Positions 56,630 through 64,000 of a DNA stretch of 64,000 bases are shown here, piece by piece; position 1 is the first letter of the stretch, and each line of letters opens with the position of its first letter. A model generated the notes under the pieces. That model was not told the DNA's origin and did not search any database. It saw only the letters and a program-made list of their open reading frames with translations. The position numbers and the translations under genes are program-made. The stretch comes from Candidatus Soleaferrea massiliensis AP7 (GTDB lineage Bacteria > Bacillota > Clostridia > Oscillospirales > Ruminococcaceae), in assembly GCF_000820765.1 (NCBI RefSeq), contig NZ_CCYH01000045.1, forward strand, positions 34,992-98,991. The letters run 5' to 3'.

Positions 56630-58204
56630 ATGGCAGAATCTACAAGCGCTTGGCTTACCGCCTTGCCATGGCTGTCCCTGCTGCCGCCAATCATTGCGAT
56701 TGTGCTGGCACTCATCACCAAGGAGGTCATCTCCTCGCTTCTGATCGGCGTACTTTCCGGAGCTTTCATCTTTTCGGACGGCAACCCGATCAAAATGGTC
56801 GTAAACGTCTTTGAAATCATGTCCACCAAGATGGGGGAAAACGCGTATATCATCCTGTTCCTGGCGCTTTTGGGCGTACTGGTCATCCTGATTACGATGG
56901 CAGGAGGGTCCAACGCCTATGGCGAATGGGCCGCCCGGAAGATCAAAACCCGCGCGGGCGCACAGCTTGCGACCAGCGTGCTGGGATGCCTGATCTTTAT
57001 CGACGATTACTTCAACTGCCTGACCATCGGCACCGTCATGCGTCCGGTCACCGACAAGCATCGGATTTCCAGGGCGAAGCTCGCGTACATCATCGATGCG
57101 ACGGCGGCGCCGATCTGTATCATCGCGCCGATCTCAAGCTGGGCGCTGGCCGTGACGTCGATCATGTCCTCCAGCGGCGTCAGCGCCACCAGTACGATGG
57201 ATGCGTTTATGAACACCATCCCGTACAACCTGTATGCATTCCTGACCATCTTCATGGTCGTGATCATGTCGGTCACAAATCTGGAATTCGGACCGATGGC
57301 GAAATTCGAGAAAAACGCGATTGAAAAGGGCGACCTGCATTCCAGCTCCGGCGATGTCCAGAGCCAGGAGGAGTTCGACAACATGGAGATCTCCAAGAAG
57401 GGCCGTGTGTTCGACCTGGTCATCCCGATCCTCGCATTGATCATCTTTGCAATCCTTTCGATGCTGTATCTGGGCGATTTCTTCACCGACGCCTATGCGG
57501 GCGAGCCGTTTATCAACCAGCTGATGTCCGCCTTCGGCAACACCAATTCCGGACAGGCATTGGTCATTGCGGCGTTCGGCGCGTTGCTTGTCGCCTTCTT
57601 CCTGTTTGTCCCGCGCAAGCTGATGTCCTTCAGGAAATTCATGGACGCCATTCCGCAGGGCGTCAAATCGATGGTTTCGGCCATCATCATCCTGTGCCTT
57701 GCGTGGAGCATCTCCGGCATCTGCAGCGCGGATTACCTGCAGACCGGCAACTATGTCGGACAGCTGGTTCACGACGCGAACGTTCCGCTGCAGTTCATCC
57801 CGGCGGTGATCTTTGTCGTCGCCTGCCTGCTGGCATTTGCGACCGGCACCTCCTGGGGTACCTTCGGCATCCTGATTCCGATCGTCGTTCCAGTGCTTGG
57901 CAGCTCGGCCTTCCTGTATCCGGCGCTCGGCGCAACCCTTGCCGGCGCGGTATTCGGCGACCATATCTCCCCGATTTCCGATACGACAATTCTATCCTCG
58001 ACCGGAGCGCGATGCAATCATATCGATCACGTGTCAACCCAGCTTGTTTACACGATACCGGTCGCCATCTGCTGCGTGATCGGTTATATCCTGGACATCT
58101 TCATCGGAAACGCATGGATTACTTTGGCAATCTCGCTGGCACTGCTGGCGCTGACGCTGTTCATCCTGCACCGCGTTTCTGTGAAGAAAACGGCAGAAGC
58201 CTGA
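56630..58204 (+). CDS. NhaC-family Na+/H+ antiporter (or related amino-acid antiporter)
   Basis: 524 residues from the ATG at 56630 (AAGGAG upstream); the 56558 start has no RBS. About 11-13 membrane helices. Family features include DDYFNCLTIGTVMRPVTDKH, DATAAPICIIAPISSWA, ATGTSWGTFGILIPI and FGDHISPISDTTILSSTGAR, the substrate/ion-binding GDxxSPxSDTxxLSS motif of the NhaC/DUF1504-type family. It would exchange cytoplasmic Na+ for H+ or exchange metabolites; the paralogues include malate/lactate and amino-acid antiporters, so the substrate is uncertain. Confidence 0.92.
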   Translation: MAESTSAWLTALPWLSLLPPIIAIVLALITKEVISSLLIGVLSGAFIFSDGNPIKMVVNVFEIMSTKMGENAYIILFLALLGVLVILITMAGGSNAYGEWAARKIKTRAGAQLATSVLGCLIFIDDYFNCLTIGTVMRPVTDKHRISRAKLAYIIDATAAPICIIAPISSWALAVTSIMSSSGVSATSTMDAFMNTIPYNLYAFLTIFMVVIMSVTNLEFGPMAKFEKNAIEKGDLHSSSGDVQSQEEFDNMEISKKGRVFDLVIPILALIIFAILSMLYLGDFFTDAYAGEPFINQLMSAFGNTNSGQALVIAAFGALLVAFFLFVPRKLMSFRKFMDAIPQGVKSMVSAIIILCLAWSISGICSADYLQTGNYVGQLVHDANVPLQFIPAVIFVVACLLAFATGTSWGTFGILIPIVVPVLGSSAFLYPALGATLAGAVFGDHISPISDTTILSSTGARCNHIDHVSTQLVYTIPVAICCVIGYILDIFIGNAWITLAISLALLALTLFILHRVSVKKTAEA

Positions 58205-58231
58205 TTAAAACAGTTTTCTATCATATACACC

Positions 58232-58278
58232 AAACAGGAATCCCGCCGCTGAAAACAGCGGCGGGATTCCTGTTTATT
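58232..58278 (+). terminator. Terminator of the antiporter gene
   Basis: Perfect 20-bp stem (58232-58251 with 58256-58275), AAAA loop, T-rich tail. Confidence 0.9.
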
Positions 58279-58395
58279 TCCCGGACATTCGGCGAACCGG
58301 AACAACCCGGAATGGTGCGCAATCTTTTCTGATCATACCCGTTTTGAAAATCGGATGGAAAGCTGCGGATGAGACGCAGACTTCACGCACCATAC

Positions 58396-58433
58396 AAAAA
58401 ACCAAAGGGATGGAAGCTCAGCTTCCATCCCTT
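58396..58433 (-). terminator. nifS-nifU operon terminator
   Basis: AAGGGATGGAAGCT with its inverted copy (58405-58433) followed on the minus strand by TGGTTTTTTG, 20 nt after the nifU stop. Confidence 0.85.
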
Positions 58434-58453
58434 CGGCCCCTATATCATGAACA

Positions 58454-58885
58454 TCAATGTAAGTGGCAGGCGTCACACGCGTCGCTGATGTCCCCGACAA
58501 TCGGCGTCGGGTCAATGCCCTGCCTGGTGTAATAATCCGCGATAGCGGTCTTGATCGCCTGTTCCGCCAATACGGAGCAGTGGACCTTGACCGGCGGCAA
58601 ACCGTCCAGCGCTTCGATGACCGCTTTATTGGTCAGCTTCAGCGCGTCCTCGATCGGTTTTCCCTTGATCAGCTCGGTTGCCATTGAGCTGGTTGCAATG
58701 GCCGCACCGCAGCCGAAGGTCTTGAACTTGACGTCGGTGATCAAGCCGTCCTTTACTTGGATATACATCTTCATGATATCGCCGCACTGAGCGTTGCCCA
58801 CTTCGCCGATACCGTCCGCGTCTTCTATCTCCCCAACATTTCTCGGATTCGAGAAATGCTCCATAACCTTTTCACTGTATAACAT
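58454..58885 (-). CDS. nifU: Iron-sulfur cluster scaffold NifU/IscU
   Basis: 143 residues; MLYSEKVMEHFSNPRNVGEI opens the family, and the three cluster cysteines are C34 (NAQCGD), C59 (TFGCGAAIATSS) and C103 (KVHCSVLAEQA). The last residues DACDACHLH add a C-x2-C-x-H tail beyond the core. It accepts sulfur from NifS and builds [2Fe-2S]/[4Fe-4S] clusters. Only 3 nt separate it from nifS, so they form an operon. Confidence 0.96.
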   Translation of the reverse strand: MLYSEKVMEHFSNPRNVGEIEDADGIGEVGNAQCGDIMKMYIQVKDGLITDVKFKTFGCGAAIATSSMATELIKGKPIEDALKLTNKAVIEALDGLPPVKVHCSVLAEQAIKTAIADYYTRQGIDPTPIVGDISDACDACHLH

Positions 58886-58888
58886 GCC

Positions 58889-60076
58889 TTAGCTCTCCTT
58901 TCCTTCCTTCACGATGCGTTCCCACAGCGGGGACATCGCGCGCAGCCGTTCAATGATGCCGTCAATGATGCTGCAGATATATTCGATATCCTCATCGGTG
59001 TTGTATTCGCTGACGCTCAGCCGCAGCGACCCGTGTGCCACCTCATGCGGGAGGCCGATGGCCAGCAGCACATGGCTTGGGTCGAGTGAACCGGAGGTGC
59101 AGGCTGAACCGGAGGATGCGCAGACACCGCTTAAGTCCAGCATCAGCAGCAGCGACTCACCCTCCACGCCCTCGAACGAGAAGTTCGCGTTGCCCGGCAG
59201 CCGTTTTTCCCGGTCGCCGTTGAGGCGCGTGCGGTCTATTTTTAAGATGTGACCGATCAGCCTGTCACGCATGGCCGCCATCTTTTTCGCATTCTCTTCA
59301 AGATGCTCCGTTGACTCAGTGATGGCCGTGGCCAGTCCGACAATGCCGGCGACGTTCTCGGTGCTGGCGCGCTTGCCGCGCTCCTGCGCTCCGCCGTCGA
59401 TCAGGTTGCGGATGACAACCCCCTTGCGGCAGTACAGCGCACCGACGCCCTTCGGACCGTGCAGCTTGTGTGCCGACAGCGACAGCAAATCGATGTTCTG
59501 TTCCTTTACATCGATCGCGACATGTCCGACCGCCTGTACCGCGTCGGTATGGAACAGCACCTTCTTTTCGCGGCAGATCTTCCCGATCTCGGCAATCGGC
59601 AGAATTGTGCCGATCTCGTTGTTCGCGTACATGATGGTCACCAGCGCCGTGTCATCCCGGATAGCATCCGCTACCTGGCTGGGGGAAATGAGCCCCTTTT
59701 CATCGACCGACAGATAGGTGACATCAAACCCTTCCTTCTCAAGCGCCTGCACCGCATGCAGCACCGCGTGATGTTCGAAGTTTGTCGTGATGATGTGGGT
59801 TTTGCCCTTGGCCTTCTGGGCATAAGCCGCACCCTTGATCGCCCAGTTGTCGGCTTCCGAGCCGCCCGAGGTGAAGAAGATCTCCCGGGGCTCGCAGCCG
59901 AGCGCTTCAGCCACCTGCTTGCGTGCGTTCTCAACGGCGATCTTGGCATCCCGTCCAATCGAATAGATGCTGGACGGATTGCCGTAATGCTCCTTCAGAT
60001 ACGGAAGCATCGAATCAAGCACAGCGTCCGATATCTTCGTGGTCGCCGCGTTGTCCGCATATACAAAACGTTTCAT
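58889..60076 (-). CDS. nifS: Cysteine desulfurase NifS/IscS
   Basis: 395 residues from the ATG at 60076 (AAGGTGG 6 nt upstream). PLP-dependent class V fold: [48 protein letters not shown] Lys in [13 protein letters not shown] and the persulfide Cys in [20 protein letters not shown]. It releases sulfur from cysteine for the neighbouring NifU. In most Clostridia an Rrf2 gene leads this operon; here it does not. Confidence 0.97.
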   Translation of the reverse strand: MKRFVYADNAATTKISDAVLDSMLPYLKEHYGNPSSIYSIGRDAKIAVENARKQVAEALGCEPREIFFTSGGSEADNWAIKGAAYAQKAKGKTHIITTNFEHHAVLHAVQALEKEGFDVTYLSVDEKGLISPSQVADAIRDDTALVTIMYANNEIGTILPIAEIGKICREKKVLFHTDAVQAVGHVAIDVKEQNIDLLSLSAHKLHGPKGVGALYCRKGVVIRNLIDGGAQERGKRASTENVAGIVGLATAITESTEHLEENAKKMAAMRDRLIGHILKIDRTRLNGDREKRLPGNANFSFEGVEGESLLLMLDLSGVCASSGSACTSGSLDPSHVLLAIGLPHEVAHGSLRLSVSEYNTDEDIEYICSIIDGIIERLRAMSPLWERIVKEGKES

Positions 60077-60111
60077 AGAAACCACCTTGCTTTCAAAAAG
60101 ATTACACCTCT

Positions 60112-60140
60112 ATTATATACCTAAACAGTATACTTTTCAA
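60112..60140 (-). promoter_or_regulatory. nifS promoter
   Basis: Minus strand TTGAAA, 17-nt spacer, TATAAT. Between the hexamers TATAC and GTATA form a short inverted repeat that could be an Rrf2-type site. Confidence 0.7.
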
Positions 60141-60569
60141 GCTCCTTTTTCAGGTCTATGTACCCAATTTCATAAATTTATTGTGAATCGCTTCAAATTA
60201 CTGGATATCCATTATCATGTGCCGCCCATGCGCATTTATACCCATTGAAACGGATATGCATCCTTGCAGCCGACGCGGGTTGTCTGCCTGTTTGGATAAC
60301 AATCTTATAGAAGGTCCCATACAGCCATCCATGGAGACGGATATGCCTGCTCAAAGTCTCATGATTTCAACACAGGTTATCCGATATGTTTTTCAGCTCC
60401 ATAGAAGTACACCATCTCTATTGTCATGATGGAAAGGCCGAAGCATCTGGCTTTATCGGTATTTTCAGCCTTCGCTGAACGAAGCGTCCATTGCAAAGCT
60501 CATCCCGTATTCCTCCGCTGCGGATGCCCATCTCTCTCCCATGACGGGTAAAGAATAAAACAACCTGTT
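60141..60569. other. Gene-free stretch between nifS and rnhA
   Basis: No gene. ATTGAAACGGATATGC (about 60242) and ATGGAGACGGATATGC (about 60331) are short direct repeats of unknown meaning. Confidence 0.4.
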
Positions 60570-61007
60570 TTACCGGTTCTTTTCGGACTGCGCAACCGCG
60601 AGCTGGTCGCAGCGTTCATTCATTGGATGACCTGCATGTCCCTTGACCCAATGAAAGGTGACATCGTGCTGCCCGAGCAGCCCCAGCAGCTGTTCCCACA
60701 GGTCGGGGTTCAGCGCCTTGTCCTTTTTATTGCGCATCCAGCCGTTGGCCTTCCATTTGACGGCCCAGCCCTTGGTGATGGCGTTGACGATATATTGGGA
60801 ATCGGTGTAGAGGTCAACCCGGCACGGTTCCTTTAACGCGGATAAGCCGGAGATGACCGCGGTCAGCTCCATGCGGTTGTTGGTGGTGTCCCGGCTGCCG
60901 CCGGACAGCTCCTTTTCGCGGCCGGCAAACCGCAGGATCGCACCCCAGCCGCCGGGGCCGGGATTGCCGGAGCAGGCGCCGTCGGTGTAAAGCTCCACAG
61001 TTTTCAT
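60570..61007 (-). CDS. rnhA: Ribonuclease HI
   Basis: 145 residues. The catalytic acids lie in [46 protein letters not shown] and the C-terminal CDQLAVAQ (Asp of the fourth position); the basic handle [20 protein letters not shown] is present. It cleaves RNA in RNA-DNA hybrids. RBS AGGAGG is at the normal distance. A TTGACT-18-TATAAA promoter (61020-61049) lies upstream, with its -35 inside the MITE-like copy 2. Confidence 0.97.
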   Translation of the reverse strand: MKTVELYTDGACSGNPGPGGWGAILRFAGREKELSGGSRDTTNNRMELTAVISGLSALKEPCRVDLYTDSQYIVNAITKGWAVKWKANGWMRNKKDKALNPDLWEQLLGLLGQHDVTFHWVKGHAGHPMNERCDQLAVAQSEKNR

Positions 61008-61019
61008 GCCGGTCCCTCC

Positions 61020-61049
61020 TTTATAAAAACAATAGCACTGTTAAGTCAA
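61020..61049 (-). promoter_or_regulatory. rnhA: rnhA promoter, -35 supplied by the MITE-like element
   Basis: Minus strand TTGACT, 18-nt spacer, TATAAA, starting about 12 nt before the gene. TTGACT is part of the terminal repeat of the 61041 element. Confidence 0.5.
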
Positions 61050-61162
61050 CCTATCAAAAGGTTCTGAAAAGACACTCGTTTCATAAGGTTTCAGTCTTTT
61101 GGTATTCCGCCCGCCCGCGGAGGGAAAACGCCACCGCGGTTCTGGTTTTTCTGTTAACTTCA
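61041..61162. repeat. MITE-like element, copy 2
   Basis: About 122 bp with degenerate terminal inverted repeats (TTAAGTCAACCTATCAAAAG against the complement of the 61143-61162 end). The core TTCTGAAAAGACACTCGTTT continues to CATAAGGTTTCAG and matches copy 1 (14431-14567) at about 80%. Both copies are followed by CACAAAGCC/CAACAAAGCC. Confidence 0.6.
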
Positions 61163-61409
61163 CAAAGCCATAAACAAATTCGCATCGAAATACTCATATT
61201 TATGATCAAAAAAGAAACCGGATAAACCGGCTGCTTTGACCTTTTACAGTGATAACGTATTATATTATATACCTTTTGGATACAATGTACAAGTCCCAAT
61301 CGCAAAAAAGAAACAGAATTATTCGTATCTTTGCGGGTATGAAACGCTCTTTGGTGTAATAATAATGCTAGTAAAAGAATCAATCAAGAAAGGCTGGTGT
61401 TATCTTTAC

Positions 61410-63731
61410 ATGAGAGCTGTTATCATGGCGGGAGGAGAAGGAACCAGGCTGCGTCCTTTGACCTGCAACCTGCCCAAACCGATGGCCAGATTATGTGGGA
61501 AACCCATTGTCGAATATATATTGGACCTTTTAAACGAACATCAAATCAGCGACGCGACCTTTGCGCTGGGCTATCTGCCGCAGGTGATCACCGATCACTT
61601 CGAAGCCGGCCAATATAAAACCGTCAAGCTGTCGTTTGTGGAAGAGGACAAACCTCTCGGCACAGCGGGCGGCGTGCGGGGCGCGCTGAAGTCGCTGGAC
61701 GAGGATGTCCTGGTCATCAGCGGGGACGCGATGTGCGATTTCGACCTGTCGCGCGCCATTCGGTTCCACCGCGAAAAGAAGGCGGATGTCACGATCCTGA
61801 CCAAACGGGTCGAGGACCCGCGGGAATACGGCCTTGTCGATGTCGACAAGGAGGGCCGAATTGTCGGATTTATCGAAAAGCCGTCCTATTCGCAGGCCGT
61901 GACCGACTTCGCAAACACCGGCATCTATATCCTCAGCCCAAGCTGCCTTGCCATGATTCCCGAGGGCGCGAAGTACGATTTCTCCTCCGACCTGTTCCCG
62001 AAGATGCTCAAAAATCGGATGCGGCTGTTTGCCTGCGAGGATACCGGCTATTGGTGCGATATCGGGGATCTTGGCAGCTACATCGGCTGCGCGAAGGATA
62101 TCCTGTACGGAAGGGTCAAATGCGAGACCATCGGCCGCCGGGATGAGGACGGCAATATCTTCGGGGACAACGTGCGGGTGGACACCGATTTCATGACCCC
62201 GCCGGTCTACCTCGGAAGCAATGTCTCCATCGGCAGGGACTGCGTCATCGACGCGGGCTGCATGATCGACGACGGCACCGACATCGAGCGCCAGGTGCGG
62301 CTGAGCGGCTGTATGGCCCTGCAGAACTGCTTCATCGAGAAGGAAGCGTCGCTCAAGGACTGTATCCTGTGTGAAGGCGTGTCGGTCAAATCCAAAGCGA
62401 TGCTGTTCGAGAACGCCGTGATCGGCACCAAGACGGTCATCGGCCGGAATGTGCATGTGAATCCCGGCGTGAAGGTCTGGCCGTTCAAGAATGTCCGGGA
62501 CGGCGAGCTGCTGAACGCCAACCTCAAGGATGCCAGCCGCAAGACCGAATACTTTGACGACGACGGCATCTCGGGCGACACCGGCGTGGAGCTGACGCCG
62601 GAGCTGTTCGCAAAGATCGGCCGCGCCGCGGGCAGCGTCTGTACAACCGCCATCGGCGTCGGCATCAGCGACGAAATGAACGGCGCCGCACTCAAGGATG
62701 CGCTGATCTCCGGCATCCTGTCCACCGGCGTCAACGCCTATGACTTCAAGGAGTGCTTTGAAAGCCAGTTCGGCTTCTGCGTTGACAAGATGAACCTGAA
62801 GCTGGGCATCTTTATCGAATATGGGGAGAAGAGCAGCATCCACCTGTGTGTGGAAAACGGCCTGTCCTCCACCCGCGAAATCGAACGCAAGATGGAAAAC
62901 ATCCTGGCGCGTTCGGAATTTAAGCGCTGCCGGTACGACGAGTTCGGCAAGCGCACCGACATGTCCGGCATGAAGCACCTCTACACGGTGTATCTCGAAA
63001 GCATGATCCGCCGTCCATACGATGGGTTCGGCGTGCTGCTGATCTCGCCGGACAACAATCCGAGCAGACTGTTCAAGCGAGTTCTGGAACACAGAAAATG
63101 CCGCATCGACGACAAGGGCCTGCAGATCAGCTTTGAGGACAGCGGCCGCAGGCTGCGGCTGTACCACGGCCAGACCGGCTATGTGTCCTACGAAAAGGCG
63201 CTGGCGCTGTGCGCGCTGATCGAGTTCAAGCAGGAGCACGACGTCTACCTGCCGTCGGATGCGCCGTATATCATCGATGAGCTGGCGCAGTGCTATTCCC
63301 GCAGGGTGTACCGTTATCTGGAATGCCCGGCCGGCGGCTGTGACAGCGAGATCCGCCGCAAGGCCGCCGCACAGCCGTGGGCGCGGGACGCTCTGATCAT
63401 GGCGGTAAAAATCCTCAACTATATGCAGCTGGAACGCATCGGGTTCAAGCAGCTGATGGACGGCCTGCCAAACTTCGATATGGTCTGCCGGCAGGTCCCG
63501 TGCGAGGGAAATCCGGGCAACATCCTGAAGCAGCTCAAGAGCACAGAGGAACCCGGTATGGTCAGCGAAGGGGTGGTCATCCCCTTCCAGAACGGCTATA
63601 TCTTTGTGAAGCCGTCCAAACAGGGACACACCCTGAAATTGTTCGCACAGGCAAAGAATTATGAATCCGCCCGCGAAATCTGCGACGGGCTGGAACAAAA
63701 GATCAAACGTCTGAAAGAGACGCGGAAATAA
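61410..63731 (+). CDS. Sugar-1-phosphate nucleotidyltransferase fused to a degenerate phosphomannomutase-like domain
   Basis: 773 residues from the ATG at 61410; the frame opens earlier (61236) without RBS or homology. Residues 1-235 are the nucleotidyltransferase: MRAVIMAGGEGTRLRPLTCN, LPKPMARLCGKPIVEYIL and SGDAMCDFDLSRAI. About 245-380 is a left-handed beta helix (NVSIGRDCVIDAGCMIDDGT). From about 385 a phosphohexomutase-like segment begins (IGRAAGSVCTTAIGVGISDE, MNGAALKDALISGILSTGVN), but the catalytic TASHNPxxYNG is absent: the equivalent stretch is LGIFIEYGEKSSIHLCVENG, and no DGDxDR metal loop follows. It probably makes GDP-mannose or another NDP-sugar with an inert, perhaps regulatory, C-terminal half. 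Own promoter not identified. Confidence 0.85.
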   Translation: MRAVIMAGGEGTRLRPLTCNLPKPMARLCGKPIVEYILDLLNEHQISDATFALGYLPQVITDHFEAGQYKTVKLSFVEEDKPLGTAGGVRGALKSLDEDVLVISGDAMCDFDLSRAIRFHREKKADVTILTKRVEDPREYGLVDVDKEGRIVGFIEKPSYSQAVTDFANTGIYILSPSCLAMIPEGAKYDFSSDLFPKMLKNRMRLFACEDTGYWCDIGDLGSYIGCAKDILYGRVKCETIGRRDEDGNIFGDNVRVDTDFMTPPVYLGSNVSIGRDCVIDAGCMIDDGTDIERQVRLSGCMALQNCFIEKEASLKDCILCEGVSVKSKAMLFENAVIGTKTVIGRNVHVNPGVKVWPFKNVRDGELLNANLKDASRKTEYFDDDGISGDTGVELTPELFAKIGRAAGSVCTTAIGVGISDEMNGAALKDALISGILSTGVNAYDFKECFESQFGFCVDKMNLKLGIFIEYGEKSSIHLCVENGLSSTREIERKMENILARSEFKRCRYDEFGKRTDMSGMKHLYTVYLESMIRRPYDGFGVLLISPDNNPSRLFKRVLEHRKCRIDDKGLQISFEDSGRRLRLYHGQTGYVSYEKALALCALIEFKQEHDVYLPSDAPYIIDELAQCYSRRVYRYLECPAGGCDSEIRRKAAAQPWARDALIMAVKILNYMQLERIGFKQLMDGLPNFDMVCRQVPCEGNPGNILKQLKSTEEPGMVSEGVVIPFQNGYIFVKPSKQGHTLKLFAQAKNYESAREICDGLEQKIKRLKETRK

Positions 63732-63732
63732 T

Positions 63733-63765
63733 AAAAAGGGAGGGCCGGACGCCCTCCCTTTTTTT
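63733..63765 (+). terminator. Terminator of the nucleotidyltransferase gene
   Basis: AAAAAGGGAGGGC-CGGAC-GCCCTCCCTTTTT, directly after the stop. Confidence 0.92.
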
Positions 63766-63859
63766 ATTGATGCGGTAATTGACATCATGCTGTTAAGAAA
63801 AGATATCCGCACGTATTCAAGTTGAGCAGATAGCCGCATCGCTCCCTCCGAACCAATGC

Positions 63860-64000
63860 GTTCACATACCAGCCGGAAGTATTGGGGTACTATGCGAGAA
63901 ACCCGTAACCGGGGAAGCGTCCGCTACTAGCTGTGCCCAACCACCCTGCCAAAAACAAAACGCCGCCCGCAGGCGGCCGAAGCGGATAATGGGATATCAG
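63860..64000 (-). repeat. Long dispersed repeat, copy D (inverted, cut by window end)
   Basis: The reverse complement reads CTGATATCCCATTATCCGCT, GGCCGCCTGCGGGCGGCG, GGCAGGGTGGTTGGGCACAG, CTAGTAGCGGACGCTTCCCC and TAGTACCCCAATACT, matching copies A (about 28018-28145) and B (about 46875-47000) closely. The left arm of the element should continue beyond base 64000. Confidence 0.85.

Noticed and set aside
61530..63839. 769-codon minus-strand frame opposite the nucleotidyltransferase
   Set aside because: Shadow frame; the plus strand shows motifs, RBS context and a terminator.

Overview
The window (about 64 kb, roughly 55% GC in coding regions) looks like chromosome from a low-GC Gram-positive anaerobe of the Clostridia, most likely an Oscillospiraceae/Ruminococcaceae relative. 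This is inferred from indolepyruvate:ferredoxin oxidoreductase, cohesin/dockerin-like surface proteins with an NPPTG sorting motif, the dgt-dnaG-rpoD and gdpP-rplI-dnaB-tilS-hpt-ftsH orders, RNase J, a class A RNase P RNA, a YaaL-BofA pair and AGGAGG-type ribosome binding sites. No rRNA, tRNA, CRISPR array, prophage or transposase gene was recognised.

Layout. 1-6.5 kb: 5' part of iorA, then three minus-strand genes for secreted cohesin-like proteins ending in a dockerin-like module, a membrane anchor and a sortase signal. 6.5-11.1 kb: dgt-dnaG-rpoD plus a three-cysteine Rrf2 regulator; dnaG lacks a normal in-frame start. 11.3-18.6 kb: YigZ, rpmE, a zinc-ribbon membrane protein, a Dabb protein, comM/yifB, phosphoglucomutase and a small ribbon-helix-helix protein. 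18.9-27.5 kb: an M23/LysM/G5 envelope protein, an amino-acid ABC transporter, an RluA pseudouridine synthase, a bactofilin, a polysaccharide deacetylase and YaaL-BofA. 27.5-34.8 kb: a long non-coding repeat, secG and a divergent type IIA topoisomerase pair split by another copy of the repeat. 35-45.4 kb: ftsH, hpt, tilS, dnaB, rplI, gdpP and RNase J. 46-51.9 kb: two near-identical XRE regulators flanking another repeat copy, ilvE and gdhA, then rnpB. 52-58.2 kb: a four-gene membrane/glycosyl-transfer operon, a stress-type protein and an NhaC antiporter. 58.4-63.7 kb: nifU-nifS, rnhA and a nucleotidyltransferase fused to a degenerate phosphomannomutase-like domain.

Most genes are housekeeping: replication (dnaG, dnaB, topoisomerase), transcription (rpoD), RNA processing (RNase J, RNase P, TilS, RluA), envelope biogenesis (M23, deacetylase, bactofilin, SecG, FtsH) and amino-acid/nitrogen metabolism (iorA, ilvE, gdhA, ABC transporter, nifSU).

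The most unusual content is non-coding. A dispersed repeat of about 0.7-0.9 kb occurs four times (27.7, 32.6, 46.6 and 63.9 kb to the end). It has roughly 100-bp inverted ends whose hairpin stem shows compensatory changes between copies, an almost invariant 74-nt internal block, and no evident protein. A smaller MITE-like element (about 130 bp) occurs twice (14.4 and 61.0 kb), and there are two long loopless palindromes (18.7 and 28.6 kb).
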